Program-made: the position numbers and the translations under genes | DNA from: Anthopleura xanthogrammica | Lineage: Eukaryota; Cnidaria; Anthozoa; Actiniaria; Actiniidae | DNA length: 64,000 nt | Assembly (NCBI GenBank): GCA_964019055.1 | Contig: OZ025211.1 | Span: 5,843,835 to 5,907,834, forward strand | Reading direction: 5' to 3' | The notes under the pieces: model-generated | Told to the model about the DNA's origin: nothing | Databases searched by the model: none | The model's input: the letters and a program-made list of their open reading frames with translations, nothing else | In this document: one piece after another, positions 1-13,235 of the stretch | Numbering within the stretch: position 1 is the stretch's first letter | Layout of the letters: the number at the start of each line of letters is the position of its first letter

Positions 1-22
1 ATCATGAAACTTCAACTTACAG
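1..22 (+). other. Possible 3' end of an exon cut by the window start
   Basis: The first 22 bases are followed by a perfect splice donor (ACAG, then GTAAGTAT). The short stretch is open in the frame starting at the ATG at position 4. It could be the end of an exon of a gene extending to the left, or a chance donor. Nothing identifies the product. Confidence 0.25.
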
Positions 23-50
23 GTAAGTATTGTTCGATTATTATTATTAC

Positions 51-211
51 TCGACGACATGATAAAGAGTCCGTGGGATTTCAAAACATTGGTATTGTTT
101 AATTTGCACATCCTTTACATTACAGTTGACTTTAGCAAATCATTAGCAATCATTAGCAATCTTTAGCAAGATGAATATTACCAATCCCACGGACTTTTAA
201 TGATGTCGTTG
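51..211. mobile_element. Short MITE-like inverted-repeat element
   Basis: Imperfect terminal inverted repeats of about 30 bp: a left arm around CGACGACAT...AGTCCGTGGGATT and a right arm around AATCCCACGGACTTTTAATGATGTCG. The centre has a small ATTAGCAATC tandem. There is no coding capacity. Confidence 0.55.
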
Positions 212-2169
212 AATAGCTAACTTATAAACGAGGCTAAGCCTGAGCAAATGAGTCTGTGGTCTTCGAAAACAGCGGTTTCCATCGAATGCGAAACTGGCGT
301 ATTCTCCCTGTGTATTCTCCACAGCAATTGGTCTATTTTCATAGAATGCATGATGATCGTCCATGTTGCATAGTCAATACCATCGACAAGCTATTAATAA
401 ACTCATAATTAATCTTTTTTTAAAAGTCATTGTTTTTTGTTGATTGCCAAATCATTAAAAGTAAGTTTGAAACTTTTCAGAAATAAGACTTAGTTCGTCG
501 GTGCTGAACAAAAAAATCGCAGGCTAGCTGTTGGACTATGTACGTATGTCAAGAACCTGCGCAGATAAAAGTCATTGTTGAGACTTTTTAGAAATGATCA
601 AGCAACTAATATTTAGTTGGTCGGTGCTGACCAGAAAAACGCAGGCTTCGAAACAAGATTACGCGCCTTTTTTGTACGGCAACAAGGTATAATAGCGACA
701 GGCTCTCTTTTGTCGTTTTGTGGAATAAGCCATTCTGACTGCGTTTCAAGGCGTTTGCTTCCCAAAAATATTCTTTATTCAGACTTCAACGACGTATTTC
801 GTTAAAAAAACGTGTTTTTAATTAGGAATGAGACAAGGAGCGCTGAGAGCCGGAGCAAGTTGCCAGTATCAATTAAAACTGATGCATCATTGTTGTTGAG
901 GTTTTCGCTAACCATAAATAGCATTCTAAATATTTGCTATGATGCATGTTCTTCATTATAATAATGTTGACGCCTAATTTTTATTAATAAAGCTCTTAGT
1001 CTCAGGACAGTAATCGTCTTCTCATGTAAGGCTAATCAAAGTATAATGATGGCGCATTGAAAACGGACACGCGAATAAAACGATCAACTTTGAATGAATT
1101 TTATTCATATCGCCTTAGCAAATCTTGCGGATTGACGTCCATATTGATGAGCCACCAAACAGAATAATATATGTGTGGCTTGTGTATCGTACTGTTGTAC
1201 CATCTTATCAATTGATAGTCAAGTTGGTCAGACTGAAGCGCGGCAGTAGAGTCAAACAGTTGGACGATACAATCACAAGTGATAAAATCACTCCGCCCAT
1301 GAATAACCCTACTCTCTAGCTAATTCAAAAACATATCTCGGATTGAATAAGCAATAAAAACCAATTAAGAAATTTATTGGGTTTTTGATGGAAGAAGACA
1401 AGTTGCGCGCCCGTCTGACTGCTTCCGGTAAGACATGAAGTACGTTTGTACCCGTCGTTGCGTCTCAAAGCGTTGGCACTCTTATTTCAAGATGGATCTA
1501 ATGAGATATATAAAGTCTTTGCTTTTACCGAACGTCACATTGAGCGCAATATAAAACGCTTTCGAACCTGATTTTTGTTCCTGTGTTCAACATTTTGTTT
1601 CAAAATTAATTGACGGAAGAAGTCTATGAAGTGGTTTCATGTCAAAAGCATTTCAAACCGCGCAACTTCAGATCGCGTCGTCAAATCTGTATAAAAAAAA
1701 CTAGTTCAATAGGAATTTCAATTATACTCATTTATGACACTATTAACCTATAGTTTACAAGCGCCGCTGCGTTTGAAGTTCCGTCAGTTAAATAAAGACA
1801 TCCTGGAATGCACCTGATGTGCTTTGTTTTCTTTTTCCAGGATATGTTTTAACCCATCTTATCTTGCTGTAAGCTTCACAAACAAGTTGATATTTTGTTA
1901 AAAAAGAAATCACAAACCCTCTACAAGCTATTAATTCAGTGTAAAAATATCATTTTCCGCTCTAGGAAATCAGATAAATCTACATGGCCAGGCAGGCCAA
2001 GGAGTCGAAAGACGCCGGGAACAGGAGATCCGACTTCGACCGCCATAGGTTTGAATCTTTCTTGCGGAAAACGTTCATTCAATTCTCTACGGCCGGGATG
2101 TGCCAGTAAAAGTATATCCTGATCAAAAAAGTTGCGCAAAGAGAAATTCTCGATGCCAAAACCAGAAAA

Positions 2170-2460
2170 CTCCCAATTTACGGCATCAAACCCTCAAACA
2201 ACCTCTGGGCTATAATGTAGTCATGGAATGCACGGCTAATTTACAGATCGAATTTGAATTTAGCATGTGCGGAGGTAGGCAAACTGGAGAACCCAGAGAA
2301 AAACCCTCGAATCAAAGGAGAGATCTCAGTAACAAACTCTAAGTACAAGTGATGAAGAGTCCGCGCCGAGAATCGAACCCAATACCTCATAGGTGAGAGT
2401 CGAGTGTACTATTGCTACGACGATACCCGGGACAGGGTAGGAGAACAGCTAGGAGGCACC
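2170..2460 (-). mobile_element. tRNA-derived SINE copy, minus orientation
   Basis: Read on the minus strand, 2360-2450 resembles a degenerate tRNA head, with a B-box-like GGTTCGATTCTC and an A-box-like region containing GTAGCAATAG. The flanking body (AACTGGAGAACCCAGAGAAAAACC) recurs at 37.4, 41.9, 46.7, 47.6, 57.3 and 59.3 kb, which marks it as a repeat family. Confidence 0.6.
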
Positions 2461-3312
2461 ATCCCTCCTCCTCTTCCCCCGAGCCACGGAAGGTTTTCAA
2501 AAGAAGAAGAATGTGTCATGTTGGATCTCATTACCCATGTAATATCTAGACATGATCTGTTTGACTCCTTCACCTCGGTTTCCATTCCAGTATGATTACC
2601 GGAAACCATGCACTAGTTGCGTCACACCATCCCATTCACTCAGGAACAACTCACTCTTAAAGGCCAAAGAACTCCAACGTTTAACTTAGTTTCTGCTCTC
2701 AAACCATGCACTGAATATAGCATAACAGACAAGGAAAGGGAAATAGTTTGATCCACTACTTGAATGAAGCTTTTTTAGCATGATTCCTGACTTTCTTTGC
2801 GGGTTTTCTTCTCAAGTTCGACTCAGCATGCAAAACGTGCGTATATCTAGGATGCGGCACTCGAATACAACAGACAAGAAAGGATCAATCATTCAGAATC
2901 CTCTTCCTGCTTTAAAGGTTTTGTTTCCTGGATTATAATTCTCTCGGGTAACTCTCTCTGGTATAGCCTTTTCGCAACAATTTCGAGTTGACAGAGGTAT
3001 GGCGCGTCTAGAATGTGAATGCGATCCATATCGACGTACTAACAGACAAACGACCAAGATTTCAGATGTTTAACCCTTTGAGTTGTCTCTCTTGCACCCT
3101 CCACCTATTCTTTTCCATTTTTCACTGTAAATTTATCTTTTGTGTATATGTGGTAAATAAAAACCTTTGAACCTATCTTTGAGGACTTTGAGCTTCCCGA
3201 TACTGACCTTGGCTTGAGGTTTCAACAAGTCATTTAATCCCACTTCCCCAAAATAAATCTTTCGGGTTTTCCAGTTAGGATTTTACTCTTGGTTTCTCAC
3301 GATTTGATAAAG

Positions 3313-3314
<2 letters not shown>

Positions 3315-3391
<77 letters not shown>
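3315..3391. repeat. (TA)n microsatellite
   Basis: About 38 uninterrupted AT dinucleotides. A shorter TA run continues on the far side of the adjacent inverted-repeat element (3570-3585), so the element appears to have inserted into the TA tract. Confidence 0.95.
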
Positions 3392-3394
<3 letters not shown>

Positions 3395-3569
3395 CGATAT
3401 GCAAAAATTCTGATCCTCTTGATATATATACAAGTATATCAAAAGTATATTAGAAATTATGGGATATCATCTCTGATATTTTTTTCAGAAAGCCCTAGTG
3501 ATAGGCAACTCAACACTTTTGATATACTTGTATATATATCAGGAGGATCAGAATTTCTGCATATCGCTG
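3392..3569. mobile_element. 178-bp hairpin MITE inserted in a TA tract
   Basis: The arms are nearly perfect inverted repeats of about 55 bp, beginning CAGCGATATGCA and ending TGCATATCGCTG. TA dinucleotides flank both ends, as expected for TA target duplication in Tc1/mariner-type elements. There is no transposase frame. Confidence 0.75.
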
Positions 3570-6500
3570 TATATATATATATATACAGTCTTTCATTGCG
3601 CGTTTGACCCTTTTGACGGCGCCATGTGAGTGTAGGGCAAAACAATACATTTTTTTTTCTTTGAGAAATGACTCTCTTTTCTTACAAATAGATTCCATTG
3701 CGGTTCCTGCCCAACAACATGGATGCCTTAAAACTCCACTTTATTTTAGGGCCACAATTGTTTTTAGCCACTAGCTATTAAATAAGTGTTACCCTCGTAA
3801 AAACAAGGACTGTTTTTTATTTGGTTATTAGTTTAGGGGCAGTTTCCCGTTTCTCTTCTTGGCATTTTTCTGAGTTTTTATTAATCAACCAGTAAACTCG
3901 CCATTAAACTGTCACGGATATTGTGATCCCACAAGCACATTCTTGCATGTGTTTTTTTATTGAACCCAATTAGTTTCACTTCAAGTTAATCTGATGGGAA
4001 TATACAGAGCCAAGCAAGTACATCTATATGCTACAACAGGTTCTACTCGTTTTGACAGCCGCAAGATTACATCTCAGTAGTCAACACTAGCTTTCTGGCG
4101 TGCCACATACGACCGAGGAAAATTTCTGGGAAAATAAGTTTTGGGGATTATTTTTCATCTTTTCTTTTTTCGCTATTTTCGGCGTTACTGTAAAGTCAGT
4201 TACATTACAGCCTTTTGAATTTCAACTTTTACGAATTGTTTTCAGCTTTTCCCTCGGTCATCTTCTACATCTCCTTCTTCAAGGACAATTGTACTCGCCT
4301 TCTCCGTCTTTCTCCAAGGACAATTCTCCGTCCTTAGCCTGTCCTTTTTCTTCTCCCTCTTTGCCTTCGCTTTCTTATTATTAGCGTAGACTGACAGTGA
4401 ACCTATTCTTTTATTGCCTTGTCTTATACAGTCATTTAGTAAGGAAACAAACGCGCTATCAAAACTCTAAATTCGGGTTCAAGTACTTTCTGCCCTTCAT
4501 ATCTAGCTATCACAATCTTGAGCACCAAACCATTAATCACAATCGTCACAAAAATCATCAAAAAATGAAAAACCACAGTTTTAATTCCTTCCTGAAAGGT
4601 CTTAGAAATTCTTTTATTAAAATGGCGGAAACATTTAAGAAACTAAATGCTCAAAGTTCTAGAATTTTAGCTCCTGGCTGTAGTTTATTTGTCGTCAAAT
4701 CCAAAAGGAAATTTAATTGGTGCTCGTTGACAGACGGAGTGAAGTGTCTTCGATTTGTTCTGAGAGTTGCCGTTTAAATTACTCTCAGCTTGAAGATTTT
4801 GAGCGACAAAAATAAGAAGAAAATTAATTCTTAGTAGAACTTCGGGGGGAAACATCGAGGAAGCCCATTCAGTGCATCTTTTGGATGGGTTTTGGGACGG
4901 GTAATAAGTTGTTTTTGATGGATGCCTGAAGATCTGGAGAACTTATCTTGCTGTAAGGTCTGTAAGGTCACACTGTGTGGGACATTGGTTATGATGGACA
5001 GCTAGAAACGACTGATTTTTAAAACGCTTTCTGAGAAATCAAAACGCTTATTGTGGAGGCGAAATTTTTTTCGTACATTTTAAGGGAAAAGTAGAAAAGA
5101 CGCTTTATACAGAGCGAGTCAAGTTGACCTTCACTTTGGAACCCCGTTTATATATATATAAATATTTTGAAACATCCTCAACAACATTACATAAAGTTCA
5201 AGGTTAACCCAAATGAAGAGAACGGAAAGAAATAACAACTTATGTTTGAATAGAGGTAATGTTAAGCTCTCAATGTAGGTCTTTGGTTTAGGATTAATAG
5301 GGTCAGCGTGAGTTCCTCCAAGGCAAGCGAGGCCTTGAATGTTTTTCATTCGAAGATCTGGTCTGCTTTCGATTAACTCAATTTTATTGAATCGAACTGA
5401 AGAATCTCAGAATTGGCCAATAATATAGTCTATTCGTACCCTTGAGCAAAGTGTCCTAAACGAGAAAAAAGTATTCACACGAGAATCGGCAAAACTTGAT
5501 GAAATTAAAACATGAAAACTCTGAACTTTAAAGGATTAATGAATCCTAAATCCGAAGAAAGATTATTGAATCGGACGTGGAGACTGAGATATGGATTATT
5601 TTTTTCATTTACATAATACGTAAATGGCTTTCATATATTTTTTCATCTTTGTCCTCTGGTGGCAGAGTTTCGGGAGCGTATTCACTGTTTTAATTTGGCA
5701 ACATGTGGTTTTGCACATAATAATAATCCCTTTAATTTTTTCCATAATAATAGATTAAAAATGCCATCCTTCATTCATGTTCTGAAAACTAAAATTTCGG
5801 GCCACTTAGGCCGACGACTAAGATGTTTTCAATCCTGTGGCTAAGCGGATTCTGCCCCAGGGCAGCTCACGCAACACAAACTTTAAACTAAACGGCAAAA
5901 TGTGTCCCTACGATTTGAACTCAAATGTTCTCTAAGCCCACACAAATAGATCCTAAATGAATCCCCAAGGTATAGCAATCATCATATTCTAGGCAAGACT
6001 ACAGATCTTTTGACACTACATTGTACATGCTGACACAGAAGACGTACTAACATAATTCCAAGACACCGTGACGTCTAGATTTGACTGAAGGCCTTCAACT
6101 TGTAAGCTAACTGTCTGGCAAACGTTGTCATCCACTTGTAAAGTAACCTGTTTACACAATATAATGAACTGAACACACATAGAGCAAAAAAACTTGACTT
6201 GGTGATTAAAGTATAGTAATATCGTCTTAGTGTTCGGCGTTATTACATTAAACAAAAGTAAATAAAGGAAAGTAGGTCATGATAATTAATGAAGTGGCAA
6301 AGCTTTTGAAAGGCTTCACGTTTGATAATCTTGTTCTATTCTACACCCCAGGGCGCCAAACTTCTTATTGGGAGTGTCCTCGTTAGCTTGTGACACCTTA
6401 CTCCTCCCCCCGTGGTAGAACAGCCCTTTTTAGATTGTTAACTTCTTGACAACTTCGAGATTTACATCTCAAAAGATCTGCAGCTTGCACGAAACCGCTC

Positions 6501-6746
6501 CACTTTGTTTTCCTCCCGCCATAATCAGTAAGAGACTGCGCATTTCTGTCATCTAGTTTCCTCGATATACGTGGTTTTGTCTGCCAGGTGGTTTTGCCTC
6601 TCCATACTTGATTCCCTAACACATTTCAGGCGGCTGCCATCATTTTGTTTCCTGAGACAAGGTGACTAAGACTGACCTTTGGGGGCAAAGACATTACCCT
6701 CCCGTTGTCACTGCTCACGAGGAAAGCTATCCATTACACTGCTCAC

Positions 6747-6753
6747 TTATAAG
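6747..6753 (+). promoter_or_regulatory. Candidate TATA box of the first LU gene
   Basis: TTATAAG lies 80 bases before the ATG at 6827, leaving room for a short 5' leader. No other core element is evident. Confidence 0.3.
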
Positions 6754-6826
6754 CTGACGGCTTGGATCGCATAGCTTCATAATAATTCAACTGACGACCA
6801 AATACGTGCAGGTATAAACGAGTAGA

Positions 6827-9800
6827 ATGAAGATCATTGCCTTCGTAATCTCTCTGGGCTTCTGCCTTTCATTCGTACATTTCGGTAAGTATTCCTAGAA
6901 GATTTCTAGAGATATTCCTTGTTTTAGAGCGCGATTAATATTCGCAAATCAACAAGCTACTAGCGCAATAACTTCCTCTAAATTCCCCGGCGTTGTTTTT
7001 CTGGCGAAATATTGAATTTTTAAACCACTGAAGACTTAAATTTTTTAGTTTTTTGGTTCATGGGGAGACAAATTTACTTTAAAGTTGTCGTTAGCAAGCT
7101 TAACATGCCCTTAGCTCATGTGCTAAACTTGAACTTTGCTATCGAAAAAATTCGGTACTGACGTTACGTTTTGTAACAGTGTCGCAAGCCATAGAATAAC
7201 AGGGATTTATTTTTCCACTTGTTTACAAATAATTCCACACGAAAAAGGTTTCAAACTGTGCTGCTGGAATATCTAAACCTTATCTCGTTGCCGTAAAAAA
7301 AACGGTCACTAACTGTGTATATGTGACGGGTCGAATTATTCGAGAAACATGTTTATATTTCAAGCAAATCTTTATATTAGGAGATCACTTGAAGGTAATG
7401 GTTTGGCGTAGGGATACGCGCTGTGACCACGCTGAGATCCCTTTTATGTAGTATTTACATCGCTTTAAATGTCATCATAGCGCAGTAGAAAATCGCTAGA
7501 GGTAACATTCAGGGTCAATGTACTCGAATGGCGAGCGATTATATAGTTTTTATAAGGCAAAATCAAATTGATTTGTTTGTCCAAAGGAGATTCTTTGTAA
7601 TTTAGTTAATCAACGGCAAGAATCGTTCATAATCTCGTAGAAAAACACACAATCGATAAAAGAAACTTCACTGACAAGACTGTCGTCTCCAACGTTATCG
7701 AGTTGGAGTCAGAACGTATCTGGGGCTGCTTTAATCAATTGACCACAACTCAATTCCACTCAAAACCCCTCGCCACCGAAGCTCATTTTACTAGCCGATG
7801 TTCTTTGTTGTATTTCAAATGTTCGTTATGAGAGGAAATGATACCGTCAGCTCATAAAAAAACCAACAGGCTTGTGGATTTCCCAGCAATGAAAACGGGC
7901 CCAAAAGCGGCGCCATTTTGAATTAACCCATGATATCTGGCTGATCATTTGAGCCCAGTGGACTGCCGGCTTTTGTTTCTTATGAAAGGCTCTGTGTCTT
8001 ACGTCGGTGTTTGAGAATGCGCAGTCCGTGTTGATAGGCCGAGCTGGACGACAGCACTGGTGATAAGAAATGATGGGTTTATCAAATAGGTAATGACCGC
8101 GTAATGAAAAAGATGCCTCTTTTATAACATCCTGTGGATCGGGAACATCGGGACTTATGTTCTGGTGCCTTATTAAAAAAGCCCTTTTGGCCAAAAAGAC
8201 ACTGTAAAGCTTTCGGGGGGAAACCAGTTGAATTATTTATGTATAGCTTACCAAAATGATAAACTTAATGTGCCTCGGCTGTTTCCCTATCAGACGTAAT
8301 TATACAACATTTCGTAATTACTTTTGCAAAGATAAGAAATCGATTCTTGCGTTGGAAAGCTGCATCAACCTTAGGTGATGGAATCGGTAAATATGTGCAG
8401 CCTCATTCCCGGCTTGAAAACATTCGAAGTCTGTTCTCTTATTTTTATAAAAAATTTGCTCGCAAAAGGAAAACCTTTCTTGGAAATCAATCCCAGATAT
8501 GAGATAGATGTTTTTGTTCATTGTGATAGGATTCGTTTGGTTGTTTGACCTCGTCTAATAGGACATTTATCAATGCGGTGGGTATCGCCAAACTGTAGAC
8601 GCCATCACCATGCTCGTCATGCTGTGTGATATGGCTCTGATAAAAAGCCTTGTACATCGTAATGAGAGCACCTGTGAATCATTTTAACTTTGTCTCTTCG
8701 CCCGACACGACTAAATTTATCCCAAATTGACGTTCATCAACGAGGCTTTAGTCGCTGTATGATGCCCATCAAAGGGTAATTGCCGATTCTGTTCTTCTTG
8801 TTTTACTGATATGATTAGGCAGAACCTCGGCGAAAAGATGTTTTTTCCATTTGTTCCATGTGTGGAGCTGGATGAGATGTGGCAGAAACCCGGTCTGCAT
8901 GCATCAATCCCCGTGTTATCTTGAAGTGGAAATCATTAAAGAAATTAATGTTAGATATTTTTTTTTTCTATGTGTCTGGGGACTCAACTCTTCAGTCTTT
9001 TGGAACTGTACTCGGATACTTCATCATTTAAAATATGCCTCTTTAGGGGGTTCGTGTCTTTCTACTTGAATTCTTAAGAGCCCCAAAAAATCCTTGGAAA
9101 TATACTTGATAAATACTATAATGAATAATGAAGAGTAATATATGAATAAGGAATTAGGAATTATTCAGATAGGTAAAACTGAAATACCTTTTCCTTCGTG
9201 TTGCCTAATCTTGGAAATGACTCGGTTGGAGTTTTCTTCTTTCTTCTGTTGTACAATCTTTGAGGATATATATTTTTTTTAAATTCCGAGATACGATACC
9301 CGGATTGATAAGAAAGAAAGACGATTAAACTCATCAAAAGATTTAATACATACAATCAAAGTAAGAATTTTATCATTCTGATAATCTCGACCAACCTTCA
9401 CCCACCCGTACACCAAGCCGGGACAGTATTCCTCGCTTTCTCGTTATGGCAGACAGAACAGAACCTTTGGTTTTTCAAATCAATGATACATGATTGCCAA
9501 CAAGAAGGGATTTAATTAGAAAATTTGACTTGATTGTTTTGTGAAGTGTCTTTGTATTATGCGAGATCTGATCCTGATTGTCAGATTGAAGACACTTCGG
9601 CTCCTTGCTGAGCCAAGATGGGAAAATAAAGTCTTTGCTCGGTTCCTCCTTTTTAGTCACCATAATAGAATACTCAGTCACTTTTGCTCTCACAGAAATT
9701 ATTCTGGAGCTAATATTATGAGGATTAAACCTTGAATCCGATTTGTCTCAGTGGCGGTGCTCAAAGGAGGCAAAAGACCACTACTGTCGTGTCATGTGTA

Positions 9801-12438
9801 CACGTGGTATGGCTATAAAGTCCATCGTTTTATCTCGCAGTTCGTGAAGAGACTGTACAATACTACCAGGGAGTGCTTGCCGAAATATCACAAACTGCTG
9901 CTGTCAAAATCGCTGCCATTTCTGATTATGTGGCACAGAGTTAAGATCTTTCATTTCAAGTCAAATTTCTGAAGTTTTCAATCATTTTTGATTAAGATTT
10001 TTTGCCTGAAGGAGTTGCGTAAAGAGACTCGATAATTGTATGAGAAACCACTGCCTGAAAGATTATCAATCCAAATTAACTTGGCGGCCCAGTCTATACA
10101 GCCATTAACAGTCATGGACAGGCTCTTATGAACCGGGATTGATGCTCAAGGGATTTATACGACAAACCTCTTCTGTGTCAAGTACTTAGATCAATAAAAC
10201 TCTCTACCAATTTGTACAACTGTGTAATGTAGATAGAAGATATCGGTGTTGACAAATGAACGAAAACTTTTACTCTGTACCGCGGTAGTTAGAAGCACTT
10301 CTCGGTTCTGAGTTTGAGTGTTGAAGTCATTGATAGCCATAGAGTCAGGTTCATTTTTTCCCTTCCCCATGAAACAAGAGATCAGAGTTAGCCCTTAGCT
10401 AACGGGTCACCCTACCTGCTGTATGTTAACGGACGGGGCACTCGGCTATCGGCTTTGATTTTTTTGGGGAAGAAATAGTAATCTCGATTTATTTTCCTTT
10501 TTCGTTTGCTAGTACCTATGTGACAAACTAGACGAATCAGATTAACTATGAGAAACTGGTGGTTTTATTTTCAAGAAAGAAGTAGACCTATAGACTGAGG
10601 TCAGAAACCATCAATGTCGAATTAAGAAAAGGATGTTGACATACAACCACGCCCACTAGCTAGCATTATCTTTTCCCATGTTTTCTTGGCTCTTTTGATC
10701 CAAAGGCCTCGCTGTGTGAAGATGCTAGTCAGAAAAACTTCAGATATAAGATCGAATTTATAGGGTCATAACGCACACTTTTCATGCTTTATATTTCTAT
10801 AATGCATCTATTGTTTAGTCAATAACTTCACCTATTAATTATCCCTTAAAGCTCTAAACTTTTCATAAAGGTGATACCCTTTAGTACTGCAATAGAAATG
10901 GTAATGATATTTGAATCTTATCCACCTTCAAAAAGTTTGAAGTACAAGAAAAACAGCCGAGACAACGAAAATCTACCAGAGCACTAGTCTAATTATAGCT
11001 ATCATCGAGCAATCTCGCCGCGGTTTCAACAAAGGTCCCTGCGAATTACAAACAAAACGAGTGTCGTGGCTGTGTTCACCATTTGTTTCATATCTTTACA
11101 TTGATCAACTAACAACTCGAGAACAACGCCTCGTTGATTTGAGGGTTAATTGGAACTTGTATTCCGCGGTCACACCTCATTAGTAAGTCACGTCCCACCT
11201 CGTTGAATGGATATCACTCACTTGAATTCTATTGATGAAGATTTATAAAATAACCGAGTTCTAACGCGCGCTCTGATTGGTCGAAATGAAATTTTAGACG
11301 AGTATCTAAAATGCTTACGTCATTTTTTCCTTGCGCGCGCTCTGAATTTATTTTTGGCGGGAATTTTACAAGAGCGTGCTTTCGAAGCGCAAGTGCACTT
11401 AGTAGAAGACAAATATTTTTGTACGAGTTCACTGAAAGAGTTATATTTAGTCGGCATGATAAATCGTAATTTAAAAACTGAGAAATCGGATGTAGATGTA
11501 TCGCTGATAATGGAAATGAAGTAAAGGGAAGAAAAAACGCAAGAACGTAAAAAGTGAGGCACGAATGATATTTTAGGTTCCCAGTAGTAGCTAGCCCAGT
11601 ATGAATCATGGATATCACTTTGAGGATTTGTACATCTAATGTGGTGGCATGGGTGGCGTAGTGGTTTACCGCTCGCCTCTCACCGCTGTGGTCCGGGTTC
11701 GAGCCCCGGCTCGGGCTGGATCGTATGTGAGTTGAGTTTGTTTGATGTGTTGTTCTCTCCCTTGCCACGAGGGTTTTTCTCCAGGTTCTCTGGTTTTCCT
11801 CCCTCCACAAAAATCAACATGTAAGTTGAGTGTTGTATGTTGTAAATATAGAATGTGTGTGGTGCGAACCTCACGGAAGAGCCCCGACGGGGAGTGATGG
11901 TTGTAAAAAAATATGTTTAATGTAGCTAAAATCTCCCTGTCTTTTCCCCCCTACAGTTATCTCTGTCAAATGTATTATGTGCGATCCTGAACACGAGGGA
12001 ATGGAGTGCAAAGAAACGGTTATCGATTGCAGTAAGGACCACGAACTCGGAGGAGCGTTCGATTCTTGCTTCACGTATCAAATGGTCGTTGCTAGTTCAG
12101 ACGGAGAATTAAACTTCACTCACATTGACAAGAACTGCAGTATCAGACACGGCTGTACACACCTCAGAAATGTGATGTGTGAAAGATATAATGTTAGTTT
12201 AGAAGGAGCTGTTCAAAGCTGTGATATTCTTTGCTGCGACAGTGATTACTGTAATGTCGGAGAACCAAAATTTACAACTCGTCCTCAGGACACTTCTGCT
12301 CACACTCGTGCGACAACACGGCATAATGTACTGGCCTACAAGTCCTCTGCATCAAGGCAGACTGGAGATAAATGGAAATTATTTTTCGGGACGTTTTGTC
12401 TCGTAATTTATTCCATGGTGAGTCGTATTCTACTTTGA
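6827..12438 (+). CDS. Single LU (Ly6/three-finger) domain, GPI-anchored surface protein
   Basis: Two exons, 6827-6884 and 11957-12438, join in phase 1 to give 179 aa. Residues 1-19 form a signal peptide (MKIIAFVISLGFCLSFVHF). The LU domain follows directly with 12 cysteines: KCIMC near its start, then GMEC, IDC, DSC, KNC, HGC, VMC, QSC and the closing LCCDSDYCN. A short Ser/Thr stalk and a hydrophobic C-terminus (LFFGTFCLVIYSMVSRILL) fit a GPI-attachment signal. LU family members are extracellular adhesion or receptor-modulating proteins; ligand and role are unknown here. The 5.07-kb intron carries a SINE near its 3' end. The same two-exon layout is seen in the 39754-42709 gene, which suggests duplication. 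The splice join rests on consensus sites (CG|GTAAGT, CTACAG|TT) and phase. Confidence 0.85.
6885..11642 (+). other. Intron of the first LU gene
   Basis: AT-rich, without supported exons. The longest frame inside it is a 115-aa antisense one at 7847-8194, which has no recognisable domain or splice context. I see no other structure worth naming before the SINE at 11.64 kb. Confidence 0.5.
11643..11915 (+). mobile_element. Well-preserved tRNA-derived SINE, plus orientation
   Basis: An internal pol III promoter is visible: A box TGGCGTAGTGG (11653-11663) and B box GGTTCGAGCCC (11696-11706), 33 bases between them. The tRNA-like head is followed by a body of about 200 bp ending in a short A-rich run. 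Imperfect direct repeats (TCTAATGTGG and TTTAATGTAG) flank it and may be target-site duplications. It sits just before the acceptor of LU exon 2. Confidence 0.8.
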
Positions 12439-12470
12439 AAATTTTAGATCTGGATGTTCAACGAGTGGCG

Positions 12471-12676
12471 GCCATCTTGAATACAAGATTCAGAGGAATT
12501 CTGGGTAACTAAACAATAGCCATCTTGGATTGGAGAACAAGGAATTATGGGTAACTATATGCCTTCCTTAAGTTGAGTTAAATGGTCAGCAATGTCCGCC
12601 ATATTGAATTGAAGGCCCAAGAAATTGTGGGAAACGTCCGCCATCTTGAATTGAGGGCTTAAGGAATTGTGGGTAA
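12471..12676 (+). repeat. Four diverged copies of a 40-bp repeat after the LU gene
   Basis: Units start at about 12471, 12519, 12598 and 12640. Each begins GCCATCTTGAATTG and ends AAGGAATTGTGGGTAAC, with variations. The array starts 33 bases after the stop codon, so it probably lies in the 3' untranslated region. Confidence 0.75.
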
Positions 12677-12845
12677 TTTGTGTTTAATCTTAACTGGTTT
12701 TAGAATTAACTCCCAGATATAAAAGCAAAGTCTTGAAAACTACTTTTCGCTGAAGATACTGAATAGATCCCTTTATTTATAATGCTTTCCAATATCAGTT
12801 TACGTGTCATTCTATTGAGTATTGTTTCTGTGTTGACTGATACCT

Positions 12846-13035
12846 ATAAGCCATTCCGAGGTCGAGAGGAAAACTGGGCCGAGTTGGCATTACAGTGCAT
12901 TGTGGGACTGTTTTGGGAGATTAAATAGACGCCATCTTGGAAATATGTCCCCTAAAACAGTCCCACAATGTACGTATACTGCGATGCCGCCAAATCGATT
13001 AACCCAGTTTTTCCCTCAACCTCGTTATGGCTTAT
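12846..13035. mobile_element. 190-bp inverted-repeat MITE
   Basis: Left arm ATAAGCCATTCCGAGGTCGAG and right arm CTCAACCTCGTTATGGCTTAT are imperfect inverted repeats. The homology continues inwards through AACTGGG/CCCAGTT and ACAGTCCCACAATG-type segments, giving arms of about 70 bp. Non-coding. Confidence 0.65.
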
Positions 13036-13235
13036 TGAAGTGAATGACACGTGGTCTGAATGGGAACATTGCGCCCAAAATAAAAATCGAGGTCTATCGC
13101 TAAAGCAAATCAAGACTGAACGCGCTGAACGTATATAAAATTAAAAAATTATCTGTCTTTATGAAGCTGTTTGTTTAAGCGATTACAGTTACTAGTTGTT
13201 GTCATGTTTCATTAATGTTCATATATAGTTGGTGG

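Larger units (their letters stand above)
212..6746. other. Gene-poor spacer with repeat remnants
   Basis: No supported gene. Open frames such as 4100-4384 and 4397-4777 lack recognisable domains, convincing starts or splice context. The stretch holds a degraded SINE near 2.2-2.45 kb, a TA microsatellite with an inserted hairpin element near 3.3-3.57 kb, and a loose duplication of a GTCGGTGCTGA...CGCAGG segment at about 500 and 620. Confidence 0.5.

Noticed and set aside
4397..4777. 126-aa frame
   Set aside because: Starts at a non-ATG codon, has AT-driven composition and no recognisable features.
7847..8194. 115-aa minus-strand frame inside the first LU intron
   Set aside because: No domain, no splice context and no supporting neighbour; left as possible but unsupported.
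11643..11720. Candidate functional tRNA gene
   Set aside because: A and B boxes are present, but the flanks do not pair into an acceptor stem and a SINE body follows.
11229..11810. 193-aa minus-strand open frame
   Set aside because: It runs antisense through the tRNA-derived SINE and has no recognisable domain; its length comes from the repeat.
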